The translations under genes were made by a program, and so were the position numbers. Positions 5,428 through 5,777 of a stretch of 5,777 nt of DNA are shown here, piece after piece (position 1 is the stretch's first letter; each line of letters starts with the position of its first letter). Location: the NCBI GenBank assembly GCA_049658265.1, contig JBASOM010000124.1, positions 1-5,777 of the forward strand. Reading direction: 5' to 3'. This DNA comes from DTU063 sp001512695. GTDB taxonomy: Bacteria; Bacillota; Thermosediminibacteria; Thermosediminibacterales; Tepidanaerobacteraceae. A model generated the notes under the pieces. That model was not told the DNA's origin, ran no database searches, and saw nothing but the letters and a program-made list of their open reading frames with translations.

Positions 5428-5777
5428 ATGGACAGGGAAATAAAGAGCTTGTTGGAACAAAAACTTGATAAGATAAATGAGCTTTTAAAAGTCACTCAAA
5501 GCATATCCGATATTATAAAAAAAGAAGACATCGAGGAGTTGTTGAAATTATTTAAAGATAGGCAGCAGCTGATGGATGATATTGACCATATAGATGGCAA
5601 GCTGCTGACTTTTTTTAAAGATGACAAAAATGCGCTTGTAAAACATATAAACAGTGACGGCCAATTGAAAGCTATTAACGATAGCGTTTTGTCTTTAGTA
5701 ACGAGAATAAAGGCAGTGGATGATGCAAATCTTGAGGGGGTCAAGAACTTATTTGCCAAGCTAAAGGAAGACATTGC
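5428..5777 (+). CDS. FliT/FlgN-like flagellar chaperone, N-terminal part (runs off the right edge)
   Basis: An open frame starts at ATG 5428 with GGGAG six bases upstream, 24 bases after the fliS stop. It runs without a stop to the window end, giving 116 residues plus two bases. The visible protein is highly charged and almost entirely helical: MDREIKSLLEQKLDKINELL, then IKKEDIEELLKLFKDRQQLM leading into DDIDHID (residues 30-56), and later VLSLVTRIKAVDDANLEGVK. The pattern of a heptad-rich first helix followed by a segment like E-x-L-L-x-L-x-x-x-R-Q-x-L-x-x-x-I-D resembles FliT and FlgN, chaperones of FliD and of the hook-filament junction proteins. Position directly after fliS is where fliT usually lies. 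FliT and FlgN cannot be told apart from this part alone, and sequence conservation in both is weak, so no symbol is given. Confidence 0.75.
   Translation, partial: MDREIKSLLEQKLDKINELLKVTQSISDIIKKEDIEELLKLFKDRQQLMDDIDHIDGKLLTFFKDDKNALVKHINSDGQLKAINDSVLSLVTRIKAVDDANLEGVKNLFAKLKEDI

Overview
This window is a late flagellar (filament assembly) locus. It probably comes from an anaerobic, possibly thermophilic, low-to-moderate GC Firmicute of the class Clostridia. This placement rests on the style of the flagellin and FliD termini, the extended AGGAGGTGA-type ribosome binding sites, TTG start use and the gene order; it is an inference, with no database search behind it. All genes lie on the + strand.

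Layout. Positions 3-905 hold the C-terminal 300 residues of a TPR-repeat protein whose N-terminus lies off the left edge. A 240-base intergenic region (906-1145) follows. It carries a candidate sigma-28 (SigD/FliA-type) promoter and a structured flagellin leader with two hairpins. Two AGGGA motifs, one in a hairpin loop and one inside the Shine-Dalgarno sequence, look like a paired CsrA binding site. The flagellin gene (hag/fliC, 1146-2570, 474 aa) has conserved ends and a central AT-richer variable cassette containing two diverged copies of a short module. A strong GC hairpin without a T-tract (2595-2618) separates it from flaG (2642-3022, TTG start), fliD (3061-4995, filament cap), fliS (5023-5403, flagellin chaperone) and a FliT/FlgN-like small helical protein (5428 to beyond the right edge). 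Spacings from flaG onward are 24 to 38 bases, so these four genes look like one operon.

How the genes work together. Flagellin is the filament subunit. FliS should hold it unfolded in the cytoplasm and deliver it to the export gate. FliD caps the growing filament and folds subunits into place. FlaG modulates filament growth or length. The last gene probably encodes a chaperone for FliD or the hook-associated proteins. The TPR protein beside flagellin may be the tail of a flagellin-modifying glycosyltransferase, but the visible part does not prove this. The leader suggests flagellin translation is under CsrA control, as known for hag of Bacillus subtilis (FliW-CsrA-Hag partner switch); no csrA or fliW is in the window.

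I see no mobile element, CRISPR array, tRNA, rRNA or clearly undescribed system. The points most worth a second look are the dual CsrA-like leader, the non-terminator hairpin after flagellin, the compositional mosaic and internal repeat in the flagellin variable region, and a 13-codon mini-ORF overlapping the fliD start.
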